Assembly: GCA_958450365.1 (NCBI GenBank)
Contig: CAUEEP010000892.1
Location: 669,001-733,000 of the forward strand
Length of the DNA: 64,000 nucleotides
DNA from: Mesorhabditis belari
Taxonomy: Eukaryota; Nematoda; Chromadorea; Rhabditida; Rhabditidae
Reading direction: 5' to 3'
Shown here: in pieces, positions 11,020 to 21,949 of the stretch
Position numbering within the stretch: the first letter of the stretch is position 1
Layout of the letters: each line of letters starts with the position of its first letter
Program-made: the position numbers and the translations under genes
Notes under the pieces: generated by a model
The model's input: the letters and a program-made list of their open reading frames with translations, nothing else
Told to the model about the DNA's origin: nothing
Databases searched by the model: none

Positions 11020-13930
11020 ATGGGGGACGTGCTGAAAAATATTCGCGAAGTCTTGGAGGTGCTTGTCGTTGGGTCGATCCTAACAGGTTGGATCTGTCCA
11101 CTGACTGTGTGTACCATTTATTTATAGCCATAAGCATAGCAAGGAGAAGTCATTTCTTATATGTATTTGTGCAAATCTATCTAATGGGCGTTTTTCTAAC
11201 GAGGAAACGGTCTGAGCTCAAAGTTCAGGATCGTTATGAAACTGTATGGACCTTATAGAATCGATCATGCTGATCAAAATGAGCTAAAAATTAGCTGCCA
11301 ACAACCACGCAAACGCGAGATATTCTACATTAAGGGTTTTGTAATTTCCCTAAAAGGCGATTTGTTCGACCAGCAAACCTGAGAGCCGAATGGATAAGAG
11401 CATGGTATGCAAGGCGAGTATGGTTTATCTTTTGCCTGGGTTCGATCCCCACCAGGAGATTTCTTTTACTTTTTATGATTTTTTTCTTTGCTTTTTTAAT
11501 ATTTTTGCTCAAAATTATTTACCTTAATACTCCAAATAATGTAAAATATCTCGCTTTTGCATTCTTGCCTTCTGACCTTGCTTCTAAAGCAACTCTGATC
11601 TAGTCAGGCCCAGGTAGAAGCTTTTTAGCTCTGTTTCTTTCGTCCGTAAAAGAAGTAAAATATTGTGATGTTGTTCAAAGCTAAACTTTTTAGACTATAC
11701 ATTAGTTCAAGCAAAGTCTAATAGCAAGTACGAGCTGGAGTACTTCCCTAGCCTGCACTTCGGAGAATTGAACCAGTCTAATCTTGATATGACCCTAAAG
11801 TACTAAAACTTGTTCGTGGACTTATTTTGAGCATTTCTTTATTATAAAAACAATGCTCCACTTCCAATTCCAGCTCTCGGTAATGTTTGCCAAATGATCA
11901 AGATTGATCTATTGACTCAACGTGCCGTCAGCTTCCATTCAGACCCAACTCAGCCAGGACTCCTTGAAATCAGCGTGGATACACTTTTGCGATTTCAAGC
12001 TTTTTTGGGATCAGGAAGCGCCTTGGTGAATTTTGTTACAAAAAAGCATAAAACTCATTTGCATGCAGGTACTTTTCGTTGCCATTTTCACAAACCTTTT
12101 CGCGATTTATTACTCGGCCAAAAATGATAACTTATTGCTGAGTGTTCGGTAAGTTGCTGTAACTTTACTGAAGTCTTAAGTTTAATGATAAAGGCATTTA
12201 GATAGCTACAGTATAAATTTGATTGGATCTTTCAAAAAAGAACTTTTCAGGCTAATCCTAACGGGCGAAAATGTGCAAAGACTCGTCTTTACGATAATTG
12301 AAATGGCGAGCTACTTGTGCACAGTCTTTTCTATGTATGGGTAAAAACCTTATAAGACTTGTATGTGATACTTAAAGCCGCTACTTAATAGTCTTATTGT
12401 TAATGTTATTACAAACAATATACCTGAGAATTGGCCCGAGATAGCGTAAGACATCAATGGATTGGCTCAAATTTTCTGCCTTCAGATGAAATACCTGAAT
12501 TTTACCTAGTACAGTACCGGACAATGAAATACCATATTTGAAAAACGATCCTCACTTTCTCGCGTCTGTAACTCCCTTGTCTTTGAGTTTAAAGTGTTAT
12601 ATATTTTCTGAAAGCTCTTTTCAAGGGCTACACAATGGTAATATTAATATTTGAAAATACGGCAAAGACAAGGGAGTTACAGACGGGCGAAAGTGACGAT
12701 CGTTTTTCAAATATGATATTTCATTGTCCAGTAGTGTATGTGGATAAAGCCATCAAAAATATTTCCGCTTTTTCAGTGAAGCACAAAGAATCTTTTTTTC
12801 GAAGATTTCCCAAGAATTTGACAATTTTCCTGGCTACTAGTTGAACTGGTTAGCTTTAGATGAAAAATCGTATACCAAACGCTTTGTTTTGAGTATTTGC
12901 AATATATAGTAGAGCCATATAGTAGTGCCAAATGAATTATTTACTTCTAATGGGAAACGTTTGCTCCTTATAGCGATTTCAATTACAGATATGCAAATGA
13001 TGGCATCGCCAGCTTTATTCTCTGCAATGGAGGGAATTTGTTAATCGTGAACGCGATTTGTCAGATGTTCGTCTCATTCAAGTTTCAAAAAAGGGCACTA
13101 CTTTCGAAAAAATGTTTTTAGTCGTTTCATGGCCGTTTCTTTCGATGGAATGTTCTACAAGTATACAACAAAAAAACCTCTCCTTCAGTTTATCGTTTGC
13201 TATTCGATAGCGATTTCTCTTTTCTGCGTATCGGCTTTTACAGATGGTACAATTGTGAATGGATATGTGTCGCCAACTCTGACATATTTCATGATCACAA
13301 TGGATTTTTTCACCTTTTTAAAGCTTCGAATAGTAGGTTGAAGTAAGGATTCTCAAAAAAAGGGGCTTAGCTGAGTAACTCCAAAGCAGCTTCAATGGCG
13401 GAGAGACGTTTAATGATTCAGGTTGGTTCAGTTCAAGACATTTAATGCAAAAATGATTACTTGAAAAATGGTAAAAAAAATCTAAATTGCCTTTTTTCAA
13501 AACACGGTTTTTTTAAAATTTATCAGTTTTGACTCATTCAATTGGATCTTCTGAAAATGCAAAACGACTCACGAAACGCTTTTCATTCAGATGATCGGTA
13601 ATTCAACATACTACTTTATGAACTATTTTGTCTCGAGTCTGATCGCCATTGTAGAGTATCCTTTCTTTGGTTACTTCTTATCGAATGTGGCATTGACTGT
13701 GAGCTCAAAAGTCTCTACATGTATTTACACGCTTGGACTGAGGTTTTTTTCGCACTTTCTCAGTCTTAACTTTGATACCTTTGTTTAGTTATATAAACAT
13801 GGTATACCTGAAAAAGAAGGTGTCCTCAGGGAGTGAAAAAGAAAAGTACAACAACGCAGTTTCTCCTCGATCCGGCAAGAGTACACTGGTACAAGAGTAC
13901 AAGAACTCTAACTCGACACCCAAAATCTGA
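11020..13930 (+). CDS. Serpentine (7TM) chemoreceptor-like gene, copy A, intact
   Basis: Eight exons join in one frame: 11020-11086, 11874-12025, 12069-12148, 12251-12340, 12989-13081, 13122-13332, 13591-13742 and 13789-13930 (stop TGA), giving 328 residues. An acceptor-like TTTTAG ends 3 nt before the ATG, consistent with SL trans-splicing. Hydrophobic segments lie near residues 10-30, 74-88, 109-126, 137-159, 177-197, 210-226, 236-262 and 273-288. The motif F-N-R-F-M-A at about 160-165 follows one of them, like the N-R-F-x-A motif after TM3 of nematode Srx/Srsx-type receptors. The tail is polar and ends NSNSTPKI. The role inferred is a G-protein-coupled chemosensory receptor in the plasma membrane or ciliary membrane; the exact family is not established. 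The first intron carries a tRNA-like mobile element, and the fourth carries a private MITE. Confidence 0.8.
11311..11573. mobile_element. Terminal-repeat element carrying a tRNA-like sequence
   Basis: CAAACGCGAGATATTCTACA at 11314 pairs with an inverted partner (TGTAAAATATCTCGC, about 11541-11556), enclosing about 240 bp. Inside, on the plus strand at about 11380-11460, are an A-box-like GCCGAATGGATAAG and a B-box-like GGGTTCGATCCCC. This looks like a non-autonomous element that contains a tRNA-derived unit. It lies in the first intron of receptor copy A. A related, rearranged copy is at 19138-19640. Confidence 0.55.
12512..12736. mobile_element. MITE in intron 4 of receptor copy A
   Basis: CAGTACCGGACAATGAAAT at 12512 is mirrored by ATTTCATTGTCCAGTAGTG ending at 12736. 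The arms extend to about 65 bp with mismatches and are flanked by TA on both sides. The same intron of copy B reads straight through (20755-20775) with a single TA, which gives the empty site. There is no coding capacity; Tc1/mariner-type mobilisation is inferred from the TA. Confidence 0.8.
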
Positions 13931-16900
13931 ATTCATTTATCTGTCGCAAAAAAAACATCTTTCAATTCAGTTTATAGATGAAAACACATAAATCCAGAAT
14001 AACACTCAAGGGAAATTCTCGTTTTTCAGTTACAGAAGGCTGAGCCATTCACACAGAAAGCACGATTTAAGTGGGCGTTTGCCGCATAGCAAGCGGCGAC
14101 GCCGTGCTTAAAAATGATCAAATTAGAAATAAGATAGGAAAATTGTGACACTGATGTACTTTACTAATTGTTCAATTTTTTGGGACACTATTTTTTACAC
14201 ACACACTATGAAATCAAATTTAAAATAAGTGGATAGGTTTTATTCAAGAATTTTTTTTTGTTTTGTTCAACCTGACGACCGAAATTTTGCATTCGGTCAG
14301 CTAAGAGTTGTGGCCAAGGAACAGACCAACACCTTCTAAACGGTTCTCCGTTTTTGAAAGCCATTAATAGATGTTCCGTTTCGGCCAGAAGTCATGTGCT
14401 TCTATAGTGCCACATACAAATATTTTTGAGTTCAGTCTAGTTCAAATATTTCTTCAAAACACAATAAATCACTGGTTGATGTGAACTTTTTTAGTCAGAA
14501 GAGTCAGAAGGGTCTTTGTTGATTGGAATCAACTTCAATGAACCAAAAGAAGAAAAGTTAATACCAGGAATTTTCTCAAAAACAAAATTGGCAAAATCGC
14601 TAACCCCGCCAGATACTAAAGCTGTAGGCGATGAATTCGATGCAAGTTTCATGCAATCCAAAGTGAAAATTTTGCGGCTAAAAAGTTGAATATAAACACA
14701 TCTGAGTGACGAGATATAAGCAAAAATAGCGGAAGAGTTTGGGCAGGTGCTTCTATTGGAAGAAATTAGGGAATGTACTCCCTAGAGTGTGCAAAGGTTG
14801 AGTAATACCTTTTCTAAAAGACTGATTTTTGAAAACGATAGTATCAAATAGTTAGTGAGTTAACTCCCCCGTGGAGTAAGGAATCAAGTGCGTTGTGGTG
14901 TAATGGTTACCACAGTTGCCCAATAAGGGAGAGCACGCGGGTTCGAGGCCCGGTGACTCACAACTTTTTAATCTGCACTAGTTCCAATTAATGCTTAACT
15001 CAGTCAGCTCATTTCTGGCCTCGTCGAGTGAGCCTTGTAATTCTGACTGACACCAAAAATGAGCTGGCTGATTACAGTAGTTTTCAAGAATAGGCAATTA
15101 AGCTTTCAACTTTCACCCAAACACATAGAAACCTCCACACTGCCGGTAGTTACGGATGGGTTAAAGATTGGTGCATTTTAGAAAAGGTTTTACTCAACAT
15201 ATATCCACTCTCCGTCTAGGTTGGCCTCTATTCTTTCACCGATACAACTCATTTCATCATCTGTGCCATCGATTACTGCAACGAAACACCGGGAAAAGCT
15301 GTTGCGAATTTGTCGTTTTTCAACTTTGATGAACAATTTATTCCACATTACCGAGCCATTTTCCACACGGATCAACCATTCGAAGAAAGGACAACGGGTT
15401 TCACTTTGATTCGACATGACAAGTCTTCAGAGAGGACTAGTCGGAGTTGTTTACTGTTTCTCTTCTCGATGTACATAAAGTTTATTTTTTGAACAGAATT
15501 TTATTGAACAGTTTATTTTTTGAAAAGAACGATAGAATCATTCTTGAACTGGATCCAGTAGAGAAGATGTTTTCCATCGAATTGCTCAATTTTGAAGTCT
15601 CGATTCGATGCAAATATCATGCAATTCAAAGGGAAAACCTTTCCAATCCAATCGCAAAATGGTTACTGTAACTGGTTTATGATCTCTTTGTATTTTGGTC
15701 TTGAATTGCATAAGTATTCGAGTTTGAACTCTACTCATCCTGTTTCAAAATACGTTACTCCAAGAAAAACAAAACTAATCAAACGAAACTATAGCAAGTG
15801 CGGTCCAAGACAAATGTCTGCCCCCGGGGGGATTCTTGTGAAAGAATTCAAAATGTTAAAACGTTCAGGTGGAGTTGCGATGAGAGAAATCGAAAACGGC
15901 AAAAAAATAGAAACTCCGTACAGAAATATGTGATTTCTGTTTAAGTTTTAGTTATTAGAATTGAGCTTTCATTTATACTTTGTTTCTCGCTTTTCTAGAT
16001 TCTCTCATATGTGATGAAAGATGAGATTCGATGATAGCGTTACTCTGCAATCAAACCACTCTACCAACCGCAGCCGTATTGATTCAAATAACACTTAGAA
16101 AGAGTCAGTAGAGCTTCGTGTTTCTTGAAATCGAATGATAATCAATTATTAATGGCTAAAAAATCCACGAGACGGCGGTCATGTGATTGAAAATCTCTTC
16201 GAGATAACGTATCCGAAGAAAAGGTAACATCTTATTAAAGGTAACAGAAAATTGAAAATTAGATGTGAAACTCAAATTTTACATCTATTTATTTTACAGT
16301 AAATTTCTGTTTAAGTTTTAGTTATTAGTTTTAGTTATCAGAAGATCTATTTTACAGTAAATTCTATTTTCTAGTTAGTTCTATTTTATTGCCGTTTTTG
16401 ATTTGGTTCTTTGCAACTCCTCATTAACGTTTCAGCATTTTTTTATCTGGAGAAAGAATTCTCCCGGGAGAGTAGATTTATCTCGGATAGAACTCATTGT
16501 AACCGGCAGTGGCTTCGAATTTTTGTGGAATCCAAACACCCAATGAAAGTATGGTGAAATGAAAAGGGACCAATTGCTGCCTAAGAAACATGAAGATAAA
16601 AAACAAACCAAAACACAGCCTGATGAATTCCCAGCAGATAAATCGGCGACAATTATCGCTTTTTATTGAATAACTTTTCTTGAGCTGTGATCCTTTAAAA
16701 AAAGAGTTGCAATGCAAAGTGTCACGGAAATCCGCGGGTATTCAATACCAGTTTCTTTCAAATTGTCCCAGTCCCACTGAATTCTCATCTTTCTTTTTGT
16801 CTTGTCCAATCAGGTGTCCGCCTGGACTGCAAATGAAACAGTCAGCTGTTATCTAGTCCAGATGTAAGAGTTTGTGTTAAGGCATTAAATCGTAAGCCTT

Positions 16901-17236
16901 CTGATCGCAAAAAAAACTGAAATCTTATAGCTGTAGGTTCACAAAGTCAACTGATTTTCCAGGGTGACTAGAAATAACGGAAGGGCTTTTGTGGCGCGAA
17001 AAAATGCTGAATTTTTCTTTCTGACTCAAAAACGGAAAGGAGTATTAGAAACTAGAGAAGTTTTATATATTTCCTATCAAAATATTTTAGCCATTAATGT
17101 CGCTATCAAAAGGTTGGCAAAAAAGGAAGATTCAAAAAAATACTCCGTTATTCCTGGTCGCCCTCTATATAGTCTTGCGCTCTACAAAAGTCTGCTTATC
17201 TCAAAAACCAAAAGGAACATTTTTTCGTTCAGATAT

Positions 17237-17677
17237 TAGGTTGGCGGCATTGAAATTTCGTTTGCGTTTCTCTTTATGGACTTTAACACTGTGGATACTA
17301 TTACCACCGCAATCTCTTCTGTTTTAAAGATCTAACTATTTTGCTTTATTACGCATCTTTTCTTTATTTCCAGTTGAAGGATTTTAATAAAAAAATCTTT
17401 TGGATGCTAGACGATCACAAATATCGACTTCGCATTTGTACGCTGTACGATTTCAAGCAAGAAAAAACAGCAACGAAATTGCATGAATCACTTTGTAACG
17501 TATTTGGGAAAGCTGTTATCACTGTTCATCAATGTCAAAACTGGTTTAAAAGATTTTGAGAGGGTGACGGAAGTCTGGAAGATCTGAAACGAGGAAACCC
17601 CTCACAGGCTGTGGCAAACGACGACTGTTGAATAAATTTTAGTTCAAAGTCTCGCAGTTTTCTATTCACCAACCCAA
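17237..17677 (+). mobile_element. Deleted mariner, N-terminal transposase only
   Basis: Left end TTAGGTTGGCGGCATTGAAA after a TA; right end near 17677 (ACCAACCCAA). A frame starting at 17404 encodes a mariner N-terminus (DHKYRLRICTLYDFKQEKTA ... QCQNWFKRF) and hits a stop within the HTH domain. The two ends do not match well, so it may be a chimera of two families. Confidence 0.65.
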
Positions 17678-17749
17678 TATTTTATTGCTGTTTTCGATTT
17701 GTCTCATTGCAACTCCTCATTAACGTTTCACCTTTTTTTGATGGATACT

Positions 17750-18172
17750 ATTTTCCACCGTAATCTTTTCTCTTTTAAAGATCTAATTATTGTGCTTTAT
17801 TACGCATCTTTTCTTTATTTCCAGTTGAAGGATTTTAATAAAAAAATCTTTTGGATGCTAGACGATCACAAATATCGACTCCGCATTTGTACGCTGTACG
17901 ATTTCAAACAAGAAAAAACAGCAAGGGAATTGCATGAATCACTTCGTAACGTATTTTATGTTATTAAGATTGTTTTACTGATGAAGATGTTATTACTGTT
18001 CATCAATGTCAAAACTGGTTCAAAAGATTTCGAGAGGGTGACGGAAGTCTGGAAGATCTGGAACGAGGAAACCACTCACAGGCTGTGGTAAACGACGATT
18101 TGAAGCAGAGAATCGAAAGTGACAACGACTACAAGTGACGACTACAACTTGCGGTTAATGTCGCCAACCTAA
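17750..18172 (+). mobile_element. Second deleted mariner of the same family
   Basis: Largely repeats the preceding element (identical HTH-region segment with DHKYRLRICTLYDFKQEKTA) with an extra insert of about 45 nt near 17957-18000. Its right end, TCGCCAACCTAA at 18172, matches the inverted GGCGACATT terminal repeat. The frame is broken. Confidence 0.6.
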
Positions 18173-18665
18173 TGTTTAAAATCTACGAACATTTTTCTAA
18201 TAGCTTCATGAGTTTGTGTAAAAATTTAAAACTTCATTCGTTTCATATAAGACTGAATGTGATTATGACTGAAAAAATGAAATTTGTCAAAAATGTGCCC
18301 ATTTTTCTTTGCCAAGATAACCTCACGTTTGTAATAATGGAGCCCAAAAAGTACTTGCTTTTATAGTAATTAACTCTAAAAACATATTAATGCAGAAAAA
18401 GACGATTTTTTCTAGAGCCAAACTCTAATTTAACTGTTTTTCAGTGTTAACAATTAATGTAGATCAAAAAAAGCAAAAGAGCAAAGACTCGATTGGAAAC
18501 TTAATTTGAACTCAGCAACATTTGATGGAATTAGCCATTCAGCAAAGCCAAGACTTTCCCAATCTTCCAGGATAAAACGTCTTTCTATTTTTGAATCTAT
18601 AAACTTGCCAGTTTCCTTCAAGATTCAGTTTGAATTTTGTTCAAATTTAAACTCGATTTTAGGTA

Positions 18666-21600
18666 ATGGGGGACGTGCTGAAAAATATTCGCGAAGTCTT
18701 GGAGGTGCTTGTCGTTGGGTCGATCCTAACAGGTTGGATTTGTCCACTGACTGTGTGAACCATTTATTTATAGCCAAACGCATAGCAAGGAGAACCCATT
18801 TCTTATATGTATTTGTGCAAATCTATCTAATAGCCATTTCTCTAACGAGGAAACGGTCTGAGCTCAAAGTTGCGAATCGTTATGAAACTGTATGGACCTT
18901 CTAGAATCGATCATGCTGATCAAAATGAGCTAAAAATTAACTGTCAACAACCACGCAAACGCGAGATATTTTCTCTTTATTTCAAAGCTTAGAGTTCGTT
19001 CATTGTTGCTTTATTTATGTTGGAAGTTTTAATAAAAAAAAATAGAAAACATTTGGTTCACCCTAATACCTAGGCCCGACTAGTTCAAGGTTGGTTTAGA
19101 GGCAAGGTCAGAAGGCAAGATCAGGTCAGAAGTCAAGAATACAAACGCGAGATATTCTACATTAATTTTTTTGTAATTTCCCTAAAAGGCGATTTGTTCG
19201 ACCAGCAAACCTGAGAGCCGAATGGATAAGAACATGGTTTACAAGGCGGGTATGGTTTATAGATTTTTTTATCGTATATCGGAGATGGGTTTTTGATTTG
19301 AATAGGCTTGTTCAGTGGTATACAGTGTATAAAAAAGTATCAAATGGCGATAAGAGGAGCTATATACCACTGAACTAGCCAATTCAAATCAAAAAACACA
19401 TCTCCGATATACCATAAAAAATCATAAAAAGTAAAAGAAATGTCCTAGTGGGGTTGAACCCAGGCAAAAGATAAATCATACTCGTCTTGTATACCATGCT
19501 CTTGTCCATTTGGCTGCCAGGTTTGCTGGTCGAACAGGAAAGGAAAAGGAAAAAGGAAATTACAAAAAAGGAAATACCTTTTAAGGAAATTACAAAAAAA
19601 TTTAATGTAAAATATCTCGCGTGTGCATTCTTGCGTTTGCATTCTTGGCCTCTGATCTGATCTTGCCTTCTGACCTTGCCGCTAAAGCAACCTTGATCTA
19701 GTCAGGCCTAGGTAGAACATTTTATTGAGCTCCAAAATCACACACGCTGGTACTTTCCTACCCGAAATTTCTATCGGAACATTGGAGGCTTTTTTAGCTC
19801 CAATTCATTGTCTTAATCTTTCCAACTCATACTGGAATTGCATAACCCAAACTGGAGCAATGGAAAAGTTTAAGAAGAAAATTTGACTCTGTTCATTGCG
19901 TCCGCACAAGAAGTAAAATATTGAAATGTTATCCAACGCTAAACTTTTTAGACTATAGAGTAGTTTAAGCAAAGTCTAATAGTGAGTACGAGCTGGACTA
20001 CTTCCCTAGCCTGCACTACGGAGAATTGAACCAGTTTGATCTTGATATGACCCTAAGGTACCAAAATTGTTGGTGGACTTATTTTGAGCATTTCTTTATT
20101 ATAAAAACAATGCTCCACTTCCAATTCCAGCTCTCGGCAATGTTTGCCAAATGATCAAGTTTGATCTAATGTCTCAACGTGCCGTCAACTTCCAATCAGA
20201 TCCAATTCAACCTGGCCTCCTTGAGATCAGCGTGGATACACTTTTGCGATTTCAAGCATTTTTGGAATCAGGAGGCGCCTTGGTGAATTTTGTTACAAAA
20301 AAGAATAAACTCATTTGCATGCAGGTATTTTTCGTTGCCATTTTCACAAACCTTTTCGCGACTTATTACTCGGCCAAAAATGATGACTTATCGCTGAGTG
20401 TTCGGTAAGTTACTGTAACTTTACTGAAGCCTTAAGTTTAATGATAAAGGCATTTAGATAGCTACAGTATAAATTTGATTGGATCTTTCAAAAAAGAACT
20501 TTTCAGGCTAATTCTAACGGGCGAAAATGTGCAAAGACTTGTCTATACGATAATTCAAATGGCGAACTACTTGTGCACACTCTTTTCTATGTATGGGTAA
20601 AAACCTTATAAGACTTGTATGTGATACTTAAAGACTCTACTTAATAGTCTTATTGTTAATGTTATTACAAACAATATACCTGAGAATTGGCCCGAGATAG
20701 CGTAAGACATCAATGGATTGGCTTAAATTTTCTGCTTTCTGATGAAATACCTGACTTTTACCTGGTATGTGGATAATGCCATCAAAAATATTTCCGCTTT
20801 TTCAGTGAAGCACAAAGAATCTTTTTCTGGAAGATTTCCCAGGGATCTGACAATTTTCCTGGCTATTAGTAGGACCGATTAGGTTTAGATGAAAAATCGC
20901 ATACCAAACGCTTTGTTTTGAGTATTTGCATTATATATTGAGCCATATAGTGCCAAATGAATTATTTACTTCTAATCGGAAACGTTTGCTCCTTATAGCG
21001 ATTTCAATTACAGATATGCAAATGATGGCATCGCCAGCTTTATTCTCTTCAATGGACGGAATTTGTTAATCGTGAACGCATTTTGTCAAACGTTCGTCTC
21101 ATTCAGGTTTCAAAAACGCGCATCACTTTCGTAGAAATGTTTTTAGTCGTTTCATGGCCTTTTCTTTCAATGGGATGTTCTTGAAGTTCACCACAAAACA
21201 CGCCGTACTCCAGTTTCTCATTTGCTATTCGATAGCGATTTCTCTTTTCTGCGTATCGGCTTTTACAGATGGTACAATTGTGAATTTATATGTGTCGCCA
21301 ACTCTGACATATTTCATGATCACAATGAATTTTTTCACTTTTTTCAAGCTTCGAAAAGTAAGTTGAAGTAAGGATTCTCAAAAAAAGGGGGCTTAGCTGA
21401 GTAACTCCAAAGCAGCTTCAATGGCGGAGAGACGTTTAATGATTCAGGTTGGTTCAGGTTCAAGACATTTAATGCAAAAATGCTTACTTGAAAAATGGTA
21501 AAAAAAATCTAAATTGTCTTTTTTCAAAACACGGTTTTTTTTTAAATTTATCAGTTTTGACTCATTCAATTGGATCTTCTGAAAATACAAAACGACTCAC

Positions 21601-21923
21601 GAAACGCTTTTCATTCAGATGATCGGTAACTCAACATACTATTTTTTGCTTTATTTTGTCTCAAGTCTGATCACCATTGTACAGTATCCATTCTTTGGTT
21701 ACTTCTTATCGAATGTGGCATTGACTGTGAACTCAAAAGTCTCTACATGTATTTACACGTTTGGACTGAGGTTTTTTTTCGCACTTTCTCAGTCTTAACT
21801 TTGATACCTTTGTTTAGTTATATAAACATGGTATACCTGAAAAAGAAGGTGTTCTCTCCTCGATCCGGTAAGAGTATACTGGTACAAGAGTACAAGAACT
21901 CTAACTCGACACCCAAAATCTGA
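18666..21923 (+). CDS. Serpentine chemoreceptor-like gene, copy B, intact
   Basis: Exons: 18666-18732, 20131-20282, 20325-20404, 20507-20596, 21014-21106, 21147-21357, 21619-21770, 21818-21923, giving 316 residues. Structure and splice phases are identical to copy A. The donor of the 40-nt intron (AG then GTTTCA at 21107) is the best of all copies, and it changes the F-N-R-F-M-A motif to F-S-R-F-M-A. Exon 8 lacks 36 nt relative to copy A, removing 12 residues of the polar tail without breaking the frame. Intron 1 is about 1.4 kb and holds a fold-back repeat with tRNA-like arms. The hydrophobic profile is as in copy A, and the same receptor role is inferred. Confidence 0.8.
19138..19640. repeat. 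Fold-back repeat with tRNA-like arms
   Basis: The left arm (19138-19260) matches the terminal-repeat element of copy A, with the A-box-like GCCGAATGGATAAG. The right arm (about 19420-19640) is the same element inverted, with B-box-like and A-box-like sequences on the minus strand. At the centre, 19262-19322 and 19361-19422 form a further near-perfect inverted repeat of about 60 bp (start GATTTTTTTATCG, motif ATATCGGAGATG) around a 38-nt loop. The transcript of this intron could form a long double-stranded stem. Confidence 0.7.
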
Positions 21924-21949
21924 ATTCATTTATCGTTTTCGCAAAAAAC

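Larger units (their letters stand above)
14030..18650. repeat. Array repeat unit upstream of receptor copy B
   Basis: Same block order as the unit before copy A. It comprises post-gene blocks R1/R2 (14030-14500), a tRNA-like sequence (14887-14960), R3 (15120-15440), R4 (15590-16370), R5 (16380-16900), R6 (16964-17230) and two partial mariners (17237-17677, about 17750-18172). Before exon 1 comes a receptor leader region (18490-18660), also seen before copies A, E and G. The Tc1-like fragment of the A unit is absent. No other gene is supported here. Confidence 0.75.

Noticed and set aside
13105..13125. Conserved +1 programmed frameshift at TTT TAG in all receptor copies
   Set aside because: A 40-nt intron with an excellent TTTTTAG acceptor removes the stop and restores the frame in every copy, and the extra base in copy D is harmless only if the segment is intronic.
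11020..13930. Firm assignment of the receptor to a named family (Srx, Srsx, Sre or Sra)
   Set aside because: Only the N-R-F-M-A-like motif and hydrophobic profile are visible; without a profile search the family name would be a guess.
15592..15933. Frame with FDANxxQFKGKTFPIQSQN recurring in block R4
   Set aside because: It is present in many R4 copies with frameshifts and stops, is open on both strands, and has no splice or start context, so I treat it as repeat sequence.
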